DNA of 64,000 nt. Origin: Megaustenia siamemsis (taxonomy: Eukaryota > Mollusca > Gastropoda > Stylommatophora > Ariophantidae). Shown here in pieces: positions 1 to 11,640 of the stretch (positions are counted from its first letter, which is position 1; each line of letters starts with the position of its first letter). The notes beneath the pieces are model-generated. The model was not told where the DNA came from. It was given only the letters and a program-made list of their open reading frames with translations, and did not search any database. The DNA lies in contig JAVIAB010000024.1 of the NCBI GenBank assembly GCA_032433765.1, forward strand, positions 12,545,959-12,609,958. The letters run 5' to 3'. Made by a program: the position numbers and the translations under genes.

Positions 1-232
1 GTTTCATCCTATCCAAGATTATTGGTTGTCCCATCCTATCTAAGATTATTGATTGTCCCATCCTATCCAAGATTATTGTTTGTCCCAACCAATCCTAGTT
101 TATTGGTTGTCCCAACCTATCCTAGAATTTTAGTTTCTCATCCTATTTAAGATTATTTGTTGACCAATCATAATTTAGACTTTTATTTGCCCCATCATGC
201 CCACAACTGTAATTTGTCCCATCCTATGCAAA
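1..232. repeat. Degenerate 27-bp tandem repeat
   Basis: Units of the type GATTATTGGTTGTCCCATCC+TATCCAA recur every 27 bp or so from base 1, becoming irregular after about 140. The array probably starts before the window. Confidence 0.7.
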
Positions 233-529
233 GATGAAAAATCTTTTTAAAGAACTTCGCAACAGTGGGCCATCTGATCGTCTGAAGTGGACTTATGGGC
301 TTCCACTAAAATAGGCACATGTCGTTGCAGGTATTTTCAAATAAATTATTTGTCTTTCAAGAGTTAAAAAGACCTTCACCTTGGCATCAAGTGGAGACTA
401 TACACGAGCATGCAACCCTTATCATTCACTTCCACAGGTAACCATTACACACCTCAGAATAGGGGAGGGGAGTCTGCAAAATCTCTGATCGTCTCATTGC
501 AATCTGGAGTTAGCCGATAACAATAACTA
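233..529. other. Unassigned sequence
   Basis: I see no gene, repeat unit or splice-bounded exon here. Confidence 0.5.
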
Positions 530-1236
530 AATTGTGGCAAGAAATATGGATTAGATATGAATATCAAAAAGACTAAAACTATGATCATAAACAAAGAAAG
601 TAATCAAAAACTACAAGTGGATATCAAAATTGAAGGAATAGACCTGGAGACAGTTCAGAACTACAGCTACCTTGAGCATACTATAACCAGTGATGGCAAA
701 TGTAAAACTAAAATGAACAAAAGAATAGGAATGGCAAAAAGGTAATATTAATGCCAAGAAAAATATACTAACATGACAAAAAAATAACACCAGGGCTAAA
801 ACTAAGAATAGCAAAATGTTATATCTTCTCAACATTCCTATATGGTGCAGAAACATGGACATTAGACAAGAAAATAGAACAGATAATTGAGGCTTTTGAA
901 ATGTGAATTTATAGGAGAATATGTAGAATTGGATGGAAAGAAAAGAAAACAAACGATGAAGTCTTAAAACAACTAAAAATAAAAAGAGAACTACTAAATA
1001 CAATTAAAACAAGACAAATGCGATTTTTGGGCCATGTTAAAAGACACAACAGCCTACTAAACGTAATCCTGGAGGGGAAAATACAAGGTAAAGAGGCAGA
1101 GGCAGACCAAGACTAACATGGACGAGTAACATCAAAAGATGGACAAGTCAGCCTATGACAACCTGCACCATCAAAGCAAGAGACAGAGTAGAATGACGAT
1201 ATAATGTAGCCAAACTTCGTTGCGGAGATGGCACTC

Positions 1237-1280
<44 letters not shown>
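530..1280 (+). mobile_element. RTE-J LINE 3' fragment, copy 1
   Basis: Broken frames carry the end of an RTE-like reverse transcriptase and its C-terminal region: KKYGLDMNIKKTK and NYSYLEHTITSDGKCKTK, then YGAETWTLDKK, RRICRIGWKEKKTND and FLGHVKRHNSLLNVILEGKI. Several stops and frame changes make it a pseudogene. The 3' end is a GAT microsatellite (1237-1280), which recurs at the end of other RTE copies, so I read it as the element tail. The endonuclease and most of the RT are missing. Confidence 0.8.
1237..1280 (+). repeat. (GAT)n microsatellite, LINE tail
   Basis: About 14 GAT units directly follow the RTE-J 3' end (GGCACTC). Confidence 0.9.
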
Positions 1281-1282
<2 letters not shown>

Positions 1283-1906
1283 TAAATTAGTCTCTAGTCG
1301 CTCTGTAATAATTAGAATTATAGATATACATGAATATGTCTTCACGTGCAGGCGATTTAAAGAGAAAATAACACAAAAGCAGAGACGAACAATTATAATA
1401 TCCTCAAACACCAATACAATACACACCAGGGACAAATCAACATATTTATTACAAATGTACATACCGACCCTGTGGAGACACTATTATCTAGATGCGTGTT
1501 GTACTGGCTGTAAATTACGCCTGAAATTAGATCACCTGAACCTTAAATACCTCCTAACCTAGTATGACCCGCCTACTAACATCTGCTGCGCATGCCAGTT
1601 CTAGTCCGGACATAATGTGATGACGTTGTAAAAACGTGTCGTGTTGGCAACATAAATAGAGCAATCACACTTTTATACACAGATACATACAGGCGAACAC
1701 GCACAATTACATATATTTGTAAAACTTTTAAGTACGTAAAAAGTTAACAAGCCATCCAACCTTTCAAATAACAGAAAAATGAATCAAGCTGTGAAACAAC
1801 ATTCCAAATGAATAACGTAGACACTACCAACGAGAACTAAAGAAAAAAATAAATCAAAGCGATAACCTGGCAATAAATAAAAATACAAATAAAAAATACC
1901 AACTAA
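1281..1906. other. Unassigned sequence
   Basis: AT-rich sequence without recognisable coding potential or repeats. Confidence 0.5.
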
Positions 1907-2390
1907 CTCATCATCATCATCAAGTACCAAGCCTACTAGCGTAGGTGATGATGTCTCTCCATAACTTTAGACCACGACAGTTACTTATCATTTCTGTTGT
2001 TGACCTTCTGCCAAGCCATTCTCTTAAGCTGTATGTTATTCTTTTCTCTTTCCTTTCCTCTAACTCTTCGCTGTCTGTTATTCTTTTCTCTTTGCTTCCC
2101 TCTATCTCTTCGTCCCTCAATTTTCCCAGTTGTTACAATATATCCCAGCTGTTGTCTTCTCATTACATGGCCAAAGAATGATGATTGTCTCTTTTTTGCT
2201 TTGACCACTTTCAGAACATTTTCATTACTCTTCTTAGCTGTTCATGGTATTCTCAACATTGGTCTGTAAAACCCCATTTCTACAGACTCCAGTGATTTTT
2301 TGTCTGTTGTCCTATTGTTCATGATTCACATCCATATGTTAAGACTGGCTCTACATAACATTTAAGAACTCTTTGTCTTGTTTCTAATAC
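1907..2390 (-). mobile_element. RTE-A LINE 3' fragment, copy 1
   Basis: Read on the minus strand it shows the RTE-A C-terminus (FFGHVMRRQQLGYIVTTGKI, then SLREWLGRRSTTEMISNC), disrupted by a local duplication in the GKIEGRRDRGKQ region and by stops. A GAT-type tail sits at its 3' end (1907-1920). The 5' end stops near the same point as other RTE-A copies. Confidence 0.8.
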
Positions 2391-2589
2391 ATACATAATA
2401 CATTTTTAAAAAGTGAATATGTGTAGATATGCTGTGTTCACATTGTAAATTATTACAGTCCGTGTAATATAAACACATGTTCATAAAGTTATTAATATTA
2501 TTTGAAATTGTTACTAAACTTCATAATCATCTATGACGAATTAGAAGTCATGCAATATCAATGTTACTGTAGGAGACAAGTGCTGATCT

Positions 2590-3903
2590 TGAGTCTAGCC
2601 TAGCACTGAGTTTGTTCAGTAGTCTATTCATGACACACTCTTTAATTACGTGGTAGAGTTGAGGTGACAGCTACTAACGTTTATTGTAGGGCCCAGCCTA
2701 ACACTTTGTTCAACATTGTCTTCATGACTCACTCTTTAATTACGTGGTAGAGTTGAGGTGACAACTACTAACGTTTATTGTAGGGCCCAGCCTAACACTT
2801 TGTTCAACATTGTCTTCATGACTCACTCTTTAATTACGTGGTAGAGTTGAGGTGACAACTACTAACGTTTATTCTAGGGCCCAGCCTAGCACTTTGTTCA
2901 ACATTGTCTTCATGACTCACTCTTTAATTACGTGGTAGAGTTGAGGTGACAAGTACTAACGTTTATTCTAGGGCCCAGCCTAGCACTGTTCAATATTGTC
3001 TTCATGACTCACTCTTTAATTACGTGGTAGAGTTGAGGTGACAACTACTAACGTTTATTGTAGGGCCCAGCCTAACACTTTGTTCAACATTGTCTTCATG
3101 ACTCACTCTTTAATTACGTGGTAGAGTTGAGGTGACAACTAGTAACGTTTATTCTAGGGCCCAGTCTAGCACTTTGTTCAACATTGTCTTCATGACTCAC
3201 TCTTTAATTACGTGGTAGAGTTGAGGTGACAACTACTAACGTTTATTCTAGGGCCCAGCCTAGCACTGTTCAATATTGTCTTCATGACTCACTCTTTAAT
3301 TACGTGGTAGAGTTGAGGTGACAACTACTAACGTTTATTGTAGGGCCCAGCCTAACACTTTGTTCAACATTGTCTTCATGACTCACTCTTTAATTACGTG
3401 GTAAAGTTGAGGTGACAACTAGTAACGTTTATTCTAGGGCCCAGTCTAGCACTTTGTTCAACATTGTCTTCATGACTCACTCTTTAATTACGTGGTAGAG
3501 TTGAGGTGACAACTACTAACGTTTATTCTAGGGCCCAGCCTAGCACTGTTCAATATTGTCTTCATGACTCACTCTTTAATTACGTGGTAGAGTTGAGGTG
3601 ACAACTACTAACGTTTATTGTAGGGCCCAGCCTAACACTTTGTTCAACATTGTCTTCATGACTCACTCTTTAATTACGTGGTAGAGTTGAGGTGACAACT
3701 AGTAACGTTTATTCTAGGGCCCAGTCTAGCACTTTGTTCAACATTGTCTTCATGACTCACTCTTTAATTACGTGGTAGAGTTGAGGTGACAACTACTAAC
3801 GTTTATTCTAGGACCCAGCCTAATACTTTGTTCAACATTGTCTTCATGACTCACTCTTTAATTACGTGGTAGAGTTGAGGTGACAACTACTAACGTTTAT
3901 TTC
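2590..3903. repeat. 92/94-bp tandem array with a 280-bp higher-order unit
   Basis: About 14 units share the core TTTAATTACGTGGTAGAGTT followed by GAGGTGACAACTACTAACG. Unit starts at 2641, 2735, 2829, 2923 and 3015 give periods of 94, 94, 94 and 92. From about 3015 three variants (94+94+92) recur in the same order at a 280-bp period. No coding frame is evident. Confidence 0.9.
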
Positions 3904-4763
3904 TCACACCGGGGTTTTCAACATATTGCTCTTCTTCTGGTCACGTTTTTTACATAAATACGTTTATTAAGTACAAGCCATAGTCAGCTTATTTTATTTT
4001 TTGGTTCAAATGTTGCTAATTTCCTTTATGAGCTCGTAAATAAACATTAGAACTGCTGCAAGATTAGATGAGAATTAGTATAATGCTCGCGAACAGATAT
4101 CGGATTAGATAACGCTCACAGTTCTACAGACCCCCCTGGGAAACATCAATTAATGGCCACAATAGAAAACAATTACATTGGTTCGTGCTGAAATAAACGT
4201 AAATATATATGCCGGCTGTAATGTTGTTGGGAGGGAGAATAGAGAAAACACAAATTGTATGATAACAGCTTAATGGTGTTAGAAGACAACACAAAACGTG
4301 TAGTCTAGGAGTTGCGGTCTTATATTGCCCTTCTGGTCAAACTACGGACGATTTACATCTTTGACGAGTCTTGCCAAATATATTTCTGAAACGAAAGCTC
4401 ACCTCTTAGCTTAAATCGTTTCTGTTTTTGGAATCAAAAAACCTCCAGGATACGAGCTAGCTTTCCTACTGTAACAAAACGCAAGATCAGATAATCTTGT
4501 TGCGATCCTGTAACATCAGTCGAATTCAAAATGTGGGCGCAACACAAGAAGCTCATGAAAAGATAATTCAACTTCTCAACAGAAACTAGACAAATCAATA
4601 CGCCTTTACTACACACGTTTAAGGAAGTATGTCTTGATATTGTGGTTTTCTCCAACCCAGCACCACCTCTTGAAAAAAACTACCTTAAGAAAATGGAAAT
4701 AAAGAAGTTAGACATGTTTCCGTGTCTCTTAAGACTGAGAGGGTAGTTATTCACAAGCATACA
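3904..4763. other. Unassigned sequence
   Basis: Non-repetitive, with short spurious open frames only. I see no domain or convincing exon. Confidence 0.5.
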
Positions 4764-4778
4764 TATCACAACGTAATT

Positions 4779-5219
4779 CTTCTTCCACTTTCTTCTTTTA
4801 TTTTTTCACTGATACCGAAAAGGTGTCATGGTTTATATCATTTGTCGTTCTTGTGCTGCTCGAATTGTCTGAATTAGTGATTTTCCTTTGTTGTTACATG
4901 ACTCTGTCACTGCATCTATCCATCTTCTTCTGGGTATTTTTCTATACATTCTCGAGAAGAACGCCCTTGCTGGTGATTGGTGAGGATTCATTCTGACCAG
5001 GTGGCCAAACCATTTAAGTTGTTGTTGTTCTATATATTTTTGGCAGGGTTTTGTTCCTACTACTTTTCTTATGTTTTCATTTGGTATTCTATCTCTTCTT
5101 GTGTTGTTTGTTACTTTTCTCAAGCAACGCATCTCACATGTATCGATCTTTCTTAAATGTGATTTAGAAAGGGTCCATGTTTGACTTTCATAGCACAAAG
5201 TTGGTATGAAGATGCTATT
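4779..5219 (-). mobile_element. LINE-E 3' fragment, copy 1, with target-site duplication
   Basis: The minus strand encodes the C-terminus of a LINE RT protein: INSIFIPTLCYESQTWTLSK, then CLRKVTNNTRRDRIPN, LKWFGHLVRMNPHQSPARAF, RRRWIDAVTESCNNKGKSL and the terminal IRAAQERQMI. It is 5'-truncated. TATCACAACGTAATT flanks it exactly at 4764-4778 and 5220-5234, a 15-bp target-site duplication. The 3' tail is AG-rich. A frame joining it to repeat F upstream (to 5450) is an accident of the insertion. Confidence 0.85.
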
Positions 5220-5239
5220 TATCACAACGTAATTACTTC

Positions 5240-5405
5240 TGATTAATGTGGCGGATAGGCGGCCGGAACCGTTGAGGCTCAGTCTGAAAGGTGTTCCTTG
5301 TTGTAGTTTCCTCATATTCCAAGTTCGGCTTGCTGATGGAGCTACTGAGTTTAGTGCTCTGTGCACACCGTGAGCTGTGTATTGTATTTCATCCGGATTG
5401 CGATT
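5240..5405 (+). mobile_element. Repeat F, copy 1, left part (interrupted by SINE-S)
   Basis: It matches the other F copies (GGCGGATAGGCGG...AACC, then TTCCTTGTTG, then CTCTGTGCACACCGTGAGCT). The copy is split by a SINE-S and continues at 5692. Its left end is truncated relative to the copy at 25650. Confidence 0.8.
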
Positions 5406-5420
5406 CGATATTCCGATTGT

Positions 5421-5676
5421 AAAAAAAAGTAAGTAAAGTACCCCCGTCACGCCAAGTGGCGTATAGGGAATATGGTGTTAGTGTCCCTATCTTTTACAGA
5501 CCTTCAGCACATGATTTTTGGGGTAATGTGGTCGGTATTACGCCCGTGCTGCGTTACCTTCCCAGAAAAAAATCCGGTACCCATTTAAGGCTGGGTGAAC
5601 CCGGAAGCCGTCGGTTGGGATCGAACCTCTTGTCCTTTGTAGTCCAGTTGACTAACCACTGAGCTATCGCGGCTCC
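5421..5676 (-). mobile_element. SINE-S, copy 1, with target-site duplication
   Basis: On the minus strand it opens with a tRNA-like head: GGGAGCCGCGATAGCTCAGT (A-box-like TAGCTCAGTGG), then GGTTCGATCCC (B-box), a body of about 170 bp, and a T-rich tail after ACTTGGCGTGACGGGGGTAC. CGATATTCCGATTGT flanks it at 5406-5420 and 5677-5691, a 15-bp duplication of repeat F sequence. Confidence 0.88.
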
Positions 5677-5691
5677 CGATATTCCGATTGT

Positions 5692-5995
5692 TTAATATCA
5701 ATGATGATATCGTATAACGAAAGACAGATTGTCTGAGTTCACTTTCGACACGGTTACTTTTTAACGCGTCTTTTAACGCGTCTTTTAACGCGTCTTTTAA
5801 CGCGTCTTTTAACGCGTCTTTTAACGCGTCTTTTAACGCGTGCTGTAACTTCTATGATGAAGTCTGCAGCTGTCTTCCCTTTTTTTGATCCTTCCATGCG
5901 ATGAGATGCTAATTCGGATGATTCCACTGGCAGGTGCGATTGAGCAGTTATGGATTTTAATTCGTTTGAATTACCGTGTGATACCGGGGCCTTCA
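5692..5995 (+). mobile_element. Repeat F, copy 1, right part, with 12-bp internal expansion
   Basis: It continues the F copy begun at 5240. It contains seven tandem 12-bp units TTTTAACGCGTC (5757-5842) where other F copies have one CTTTTGGCGTGTGCT-like segment, and ends in the conserved F terminus (GATACCGGGGCCTTCAAT). The antisense frame reads NELKSITAQSHLPVESSELA followed by repeated VKRR. Confidence 0.8.
5757..5842. repeat. 12-bp minisatellite (TTTTAACGCGTC)x7
   Basis: Seven near-identical units inside repeat F. Read on the minus strand they give VKRR repeats in frame with the antisense peptide seen in other F copies. Confidence 0.9.
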
Positions 5996-6179
5996 ATTAT
6001 CTATACCTACAACAATCTGCATTAGAAAAAAAAACATGCTGGCTAACAGATACAACAATCGTCGTGTTTCTCACAGTGGTGGCATTTACTGATATGGAAT
6101 ACTTGGTATTTAACCTGAGTCAAAACATGCTGGCTAACAACAGCTAGGATCAATGTCTCCCCTGTAGTGGAGGCTCTTA

Positions 6180-6577
6180 TCGATATTGACGACCTGCTAT
6201 AGCAATAGAAAATCACAGGAGGCTGTAGAAATGTGGTTCTACAAACAAATGATGAGAATACAATGACAGCTAAGAAAAGCTATGAAAACATTCCATAAGT
6301 CGCCAAAGCAAAAAGAGAGCTAATATCCACAAATGGGAAGAAACAGGCTTCATTTTTGGCCATGTTAAGAGAAGGGAACAGATGGAATATATAAATTGAC
6401 AACTGGGAAAATTGAGGGACGAAAAGAAAGAGGAAAGCAATAAGAAATATACCAGACAGCTTAAGAGAATGGCTTGGCAGAAGGTCAACAACATAAATGA
6501 TAAATAACTGTCGAGATCGAAAGTTGTGGAGAGATATGATCACTTACGCTAGCATGCTTGGCATATGATGATGATTA
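6180..6577 (+). mobile_element. RTE-A LINE 3' fragment, copy 2
   Basis: It follows the RTE-A C-terminal region: ENHRRL-type start, FGHVKRREQM, TGKIEGRKERGKQ, SLREWLGRRSTT, CRDRKLWRDMITYASMLG, then GAT units. It has stops and frameshifts. Its RT and 5' half are absent. Confidence 0.8.
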
Positions 6578-6809
6578 TAATAGTATTGCAGAACCTCTAG
6601 GCAGCGAAAGTCCTACAGCCTGAAACTAGACGTACTACCATTTCTTCAGTAAAGGCCGGGAATTTCAAGAAAACATTTACGACCCGTGTGATTGTTAACA
6701 CAAATTCAAGTTATGGAGGTAAAAAACATTCTCCTGCAGTTGGGATTCTGTGTAATCGATGCTGTGGATGTGGATTCTGTCATTAGATTCTTCGTCTATG
6801 ATGACAAAG

Positions 6810-9612
6810 TCTAATCTATTTTGATGAGGAAAATATGTCTTTAGATACTAAATCTGTACCGTGGAAGTGTAATCTCTGTTGTGGGGATTAATTATATCTT
6901 TAGATGCTAAATATGTACCTTGGAAGTGTAACTTCTGTTCTGGGGGTTATTTATGTCTTTAGATGATAAATATGTACCTTGGAAGTGTAACCTCTGTTCT
7001 GGGGGTTATTTATGTCTTTAGATGCTAAATCTGTGCCTATGAAGTGTAACCTCTATTGTGGGGGTTAATTATGTCTTTAGATGCTAAATATGTGCCTAGG
7101 AAGTGGAATCTCTGATGTGGGGGTTAATTATGTCTATAGATGCTAAATCTGTGCCTTGGAAGTGGAATCTCAGTTGTGGGGGTTAATTATGTCTTTAGAT
7201 GCTAAATCTGTGCCTTGGAAGTGGAATCTCAGTTGTGGTGGTTAATTATGTCTATAGATGCTAAATCTGTGCCTTGGCAGTGGAATCTCTGTTGTGGTGG
7301 TTAATTATGTCTTTAGATGCTAAATCTTTGCCTTGGAAGTGGAATCTCAGTTGTGGTGGTTAATTATGTCTTTAGATGCTAAATCTGTGCCTTGGAAGTG
7401 GAATCTCAGTTGTGGTGGTTAATTATGTCTTTAGATGCTAAATCTGTGCCTTGGAAGTGGAATCTCAGTTGTGGTGGTTAATTATGTCTTTAGATGCTAA
7501 ATCTGTGCCTTGGAAGTGGAATCTCAGTTGTGGTGGTTAATTATGTCTTTAGATGCTAAATCTGTGCCTTGGAAGTGGAATCTCTGTTGTGGAGGTTAAT
7601 TATGTCTTTAGATGTTAAATCTGTGCCTTGGAAGTGGAATCTCTGTTGTGGAGGTTAATTATGTCTTTAGATGTTAAATCTGTGCCTTGGAAGTGGAATC
7701 TCTGTTGTGGAGGTTAATTATGTCTTTAGATGTTAAATCTGTGCCTTGGAAGTGGAATCTCTGTTGTGGAGGTTAATTATGTCTTTAGATGTTAAATCTG
7801 TGCCTTGGAAGTGGAATCTATTTTCATGAGGTGAATTTCTGTCTTTAGATACTAAACCTGTGACGCGGAAGTGGAATCTATTTTCATGAGGTGAATTTCT
7901 GTCTTTAGATACTAAACCTGTGACGCGGAAGTGGAATCTATTTTCATGAGGTGAATTTCTGTCTTTAGATACTAAACCTGTGCCTTGGAAGTGGAATCTA
8001 TTTTCATGAGGTGAATTTCTGTCTTTAGATACTAAACCTGTGCCTTGGAAGTGGAATCTATTTTCATGAGGTGAATTTCTGTCTTTAGATGTTAAATCTG
8101 TGCCTTGGAAGTGGAATCTATTTTCATGAGGTGAATTTCTGTCTTTAGATGTTAAATCTGTGCCTTGGAAGTGGAATCTATTTTCATGAGGTGAATTTCT
8201 GTCTTTAAATGTTAAATCTGTGCCTTGGAAGTGGAATCTATTTTCATGAGGTGAATTTCTGTCTTTAGATACTAAACCTGTGACGCGGAAGTGGAATCTA
8301 TTTTCATGAGGTGAATTTCTGTCTTTAGATGTTAAATCTGTGCCTTGGAAGTGGAATCTATTTTCATGAGGTGAATTTCTGTCTTTAGATGTTAAATCTG
8401 TGCCTTGGAAGTGGAATCTATTTTCATGAGGTGAATTTCTGTCTTTAGATGTTAAATCTGTGCCTTGGAAGTGGAATCTATTTTCATGAGGTGAATTTCT
8501 GTCTTTAGATGTTAAATCTGTGCCTTGGAAGTGGAATCTATTTTCATGAGGTGAATTTCTGTCTTTAGATGTTAAATCTGTGCCTTGGAAGTGGAATCTA
8601 TTTTCATGAGGTGAATTTCTGTCTTTAGATACTAAACCTGTGACGCGGAAGTGGAATCTATTTTCATGAGGTGAATTTCTGTCTTTAGATGTTAAATCTG
8701 TGCCTTGGAAGTGGAATCTATTTTCATGAGGTGAATTTCTGTCTTTAGATGTTAAATCTGTGCCTTGGAAGTGGAATCTATTTTCATGAGGTGAATTTCT
8801 GTCTTTAGATGTTAAATCTGTGCCTTGGAAGTGGAATCTATTTTCATGAGGTGAATTTCTGTCTTTAGATGTTAAATCTGTGCCTTGGAAGTGGAATCTA
8901 TTTTCATGAGGTGAATTTCTGTCTTTAGATACTAAACCTGTGACGCGGAAGTGGAATCTATTTTCATGAGGTGAATTTCTGTCTTTAGATACTAAACCTG
9001 TGACGCGGAAGTGGAATCTATTTTCATGAGGTGAATTTCTGTCTTTAGATACTAAACCTGTGACTCGGAAGTGGAATCTATTTTCATGAGGTGAATTTCT
9101 GTCTTTAGATACTAAACCTGTGACGCGGAAGTGGAATCTATTTTCATGAGGTGAATTTCTGTCTTTAGATACTAAACCTGTGACGCGGAAGTGGAATCTA
9201 TTTTCATGAGGTGAATTTCTGTCTTTAGATACTAAATCTGTGCCTTGGAAGTGGAATCTATTTTCATGAGGTGAATTTCTGTCTTTAGATACTAAACCTG
9301 TGACTCGGAAGTGGAATCTATTTTCATGAGGTGAATTTCTGTCTTTAGATGTTAAACCTGTGCCTTGGAAGTGGAATCTATTTTCATGAGGTGAATTTCT
9401 GTCTTTAGATACTAAACCTGTGACGCGGAAGTGGAATCTATTTTCATGAGGTGAATTTCTGTCTTTAGATACTAAACCTGTGACGCGGAAGTGGAATCTA
9501 TTTTCATGAGGTGAATTTCTGTCTTTAGATGTTAAATCTGTGCCTTGGAAGTGGAATCTATTTTCATGAGGTGAATTTCTGTCTTTAGATGCTAAACCTG
9601 TGACGCGGAAGT
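6810..9612. repeat. 59/60-bp tandem array, two subfamilies
   Basis: About 47 units. From 6830 to about 7815 the unit is 59 bp (CTTTAGATGCTAAATCTGTG then CCTTGGAAGTGGAATCTCAG then TTGTGGTGGTTAATT). From about 7815 to 9612 it is exactly 60 bp with a replaced segment (CTATTTTCATGAGGTGAATT). In the second part two variants alternate in blocks: GTTAAATCTGTGCCTTGG and ACTAAACCTGTGACGCGG. The 60-bp units are nearly identical, so homogenisation is recent. No long frame is conserved. Confidence 0.95.
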
Positions 9613-9925
9613 TTCAGTTATGAAGGTGAAATCCTTCTCGTGGAGTCAAAGGGCTACTGCTTGTATCCACTTGTCCCATAAACAAACAACAACAACCATA
9701 AACGGTTACAACATTTGAACGTGAGAGGGCTAGTGCTGCTCTTTGCTGGTATTACTTATCACAATTTTAATCAACATGAACCCATTCTTTCTTCTGCTGG
9801 GTTGATTACATGGAGTCAAGCTACGTTTGAATCCAAGTTGATAATAAAAATGTCTCACACAAGAATATCTTCGTGTTAAATTAGTACTTGCCTGCCTTTC
9901 CTCTTTTTTAAAAATATTAAATTAT
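9613..9925. other. Unassigned sequence after the 60-bp array
   Basis: A half unit of the array, then unique AT-rich sequence with no recognisable gene. Confidence 0.5.
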
Positions 9926-10790
9926 TGAGTTATTGAGTTATCATTGCATCATCATCATCATCACCATTGCACTCCGAACATGTCCATAAGTTCTCAGCTC
10001 CCCTTCTCAGCAAATCTCGCAGTGTCCAGTGACTGACGACTCCATTTCTGTGATGGTTGATTAGTCTTCTTGCACGCCCACTAAGTTTCTCGTTTCTCCC
10101 TGTGCTCATCTTAAACACCATCTCTTTCATCCGAAGGAGTGACGTGGACTCATGGTTGTTGAAGTCCTGTGTCCTTCTCACTTCCCGGAGGACACTGATG
10201 ATGTCCGCCCGATCCATTGTTTGACCGTCCTCAATAGCGCAGTTAGTCAACCTGTCCGCTCATTCATTTCCCTGTTCTCCCGCATGTTCAGGGACGTAAA
10301 CAAAGGTGACCTTATGTATTTTTACTTTAGCAATGACTCTACCCATTGCATGCATGCAGATCCCGACTCCACTTTTATTAACATGCTCATCGAATCACTC
10401 AGTATGCAGCCATGGGCGTAGTCTTGTGACTCTACCCATTGCATGCATGCAGATCCCGACTCCACTTTTCTTATCATGCTCATCGAATCACTCAGTATGC
10501 AGCCATGGGTGTAGTCTTGTGACTCTACCCATTACATACATACAGATCCCGCCTCCACTTTTCTTATCATGCTCATCGAATCACGCAGTCTGCAGCCATG
10601 GGCGTAGTCTTGTGACTCTAACCAGATGATTGCCGTTGTCACTGCCATCATCTCCGTCGTCATGCTACTCGCGGTCATGACGTATGCACCACTGTCTTCC
10701 TTGACTATTCTTTCTGCCGAGCGTACTGTAGATGTCCATGTACTACTTTGGTGTCATATTACAGATCCATTTGTATATGTGACTGTACAG
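9926..10790 (-). mobile_element. LINE-H RNase H and C-terminal fragment, copy 2, with triplicated segment
   Basis: Read on the minus strand it matches the RNase H end of the LINE-H copy at 47593. The first catalytic-Asp block reads YTNGS where the other copy has YTDGS. Next come SSMTTEMMAVTTAIIWLE (the Glu block), then three tandem 93-bp copies of the 31-residue segment containing ILSDSMSM (the third acidic block), then the tail EMVFKMSTGRNEKLSGRAR and HWTLRDLLRRG, up to a CATC-rich 3' tail and octamer repeats. Stops occur (for example before WVE in one repeat). It is a dead fragment without RT. Confidence 0.85.
10335..10613 (-). repeat. 93-bp in-frame tandem triplication inside RNase H
   Basis: GACTCTACCC starts at 10335, 10428, 10521 and again (partial) at 10614, so the period is exactly 93 bp (31 codons). 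The third unit has diverged most. Confidence 0.93.
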
Positions 10791-10874
10791 TATCTCGGAC
10801 TGTATAGATGACTGTGCGGAGTAAATGAACTAGGCAAGTGCCCAGCAGTCATCTATATAGTCCAGTATCGGTGT

Positions 10875-11105
10875 TATATTTTTAAAATAATATTTGGTTA
10901 TGCCTATAGTTAGTCGAAGTCTCCGGTATCACTGCACACGAATTAAAATCCATAATTGCTCAAACCGCCCGTGCCAGTGGAATCACCCAAATTAAAACTG
11001 ATATCATCGAAGGATTCATTGTAAGCAACTGCAATATCGAAACACGAACCGGAAGAAAAACACAGCTCACGGTGTGCACAGTGCACTATCTCAGTAGCAA
11101 TTAAT
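10875..11105 (-). mobile_element. Repeat F, copy 2 (fragment)
   Basis: It begins at the conserved terminus (TTTGGTTATG), runs through GGTATCACTGCACACGAATT and AAAATCCATAATTGCTCAA, and ends in the ACAGCTCACGGTGTGCACAG block. An internal deletion separates the two parts. Confidence 0.75.
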
Positions 11106-11109
11106 ATTA

Positions 11110-11170
11110 GTTGGTATGTACCTGATAAAGACTTTCTCTAAACGTCGAAGTTTGTTGCGTCTCGTTATAG
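11110..11170 (+). mobile_element. Possible Penelope-like 3' end (P), short fragment
   Basis: CTGATAAAGACTTTCTCTAA followed by ACGTCGAAGTTTGTTGCG resembles the 'GATGAAGGC...AACGT' tail seen at 42545 and 16250. Short and uncertain. Confidence 0.4.
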
Positions 11171-11221
11171 ATTTACCTGATTGATATCATTTTGTGGTTA
11201 TTTTACACCATCGTGTTGCTT

Positions 11222-11640
11222 CAATAATTTGAACTTTTAAACAATTTGGATATTTGAATTTTTAAACAATTTGGATATTTGAACTTTTGAACAATTTGGA
11301 TATTTGTACTTTTAAACAATTTTTATATTTGAACTTTTAAACAATTTGGATATTTGAACTTTTAAACAATTTGGATATTTGAACTTTTAAACAATTTGGA
11401 TAATTGAACTTTTAAACAATTTGGATATTTGAACTTTTAAACAATTTGGATATTTGAACATTTAAACAATTTGGATATTTGAACTTTTAAACAATTTGGA
11501 TATTTGTACTTTTAAACAATTTGGATATTTGAACATTTAAACAATTTGGATATTTGAACTTTTAAACAATTTGGATATTTGAACATTTAAACAATTTGGA
11601 TATTTGAACTTTTAAACAATTTGGATATTTGAAATTGTTA
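11222..11640. repeat. 25-bp tandem array
   Basis: About 16 units of TTTGAACTTTTAAACAATTT+GGATA with single-base variants. AT-rich and without a coding frame. Confidence 0.93.

Noticed and set aside
4833..5450. A 205-codon minus-strand frame treated as one gene
   Set aside because: It is a chance fusion of LINE-E and repeat F across an insertion joint marked by a 15-bp target duplication.
6810..9612. CRISPR-like regular repeats
   Set aside because: Units are head-to-tail without unique spacers, and the DNA is from an animal.
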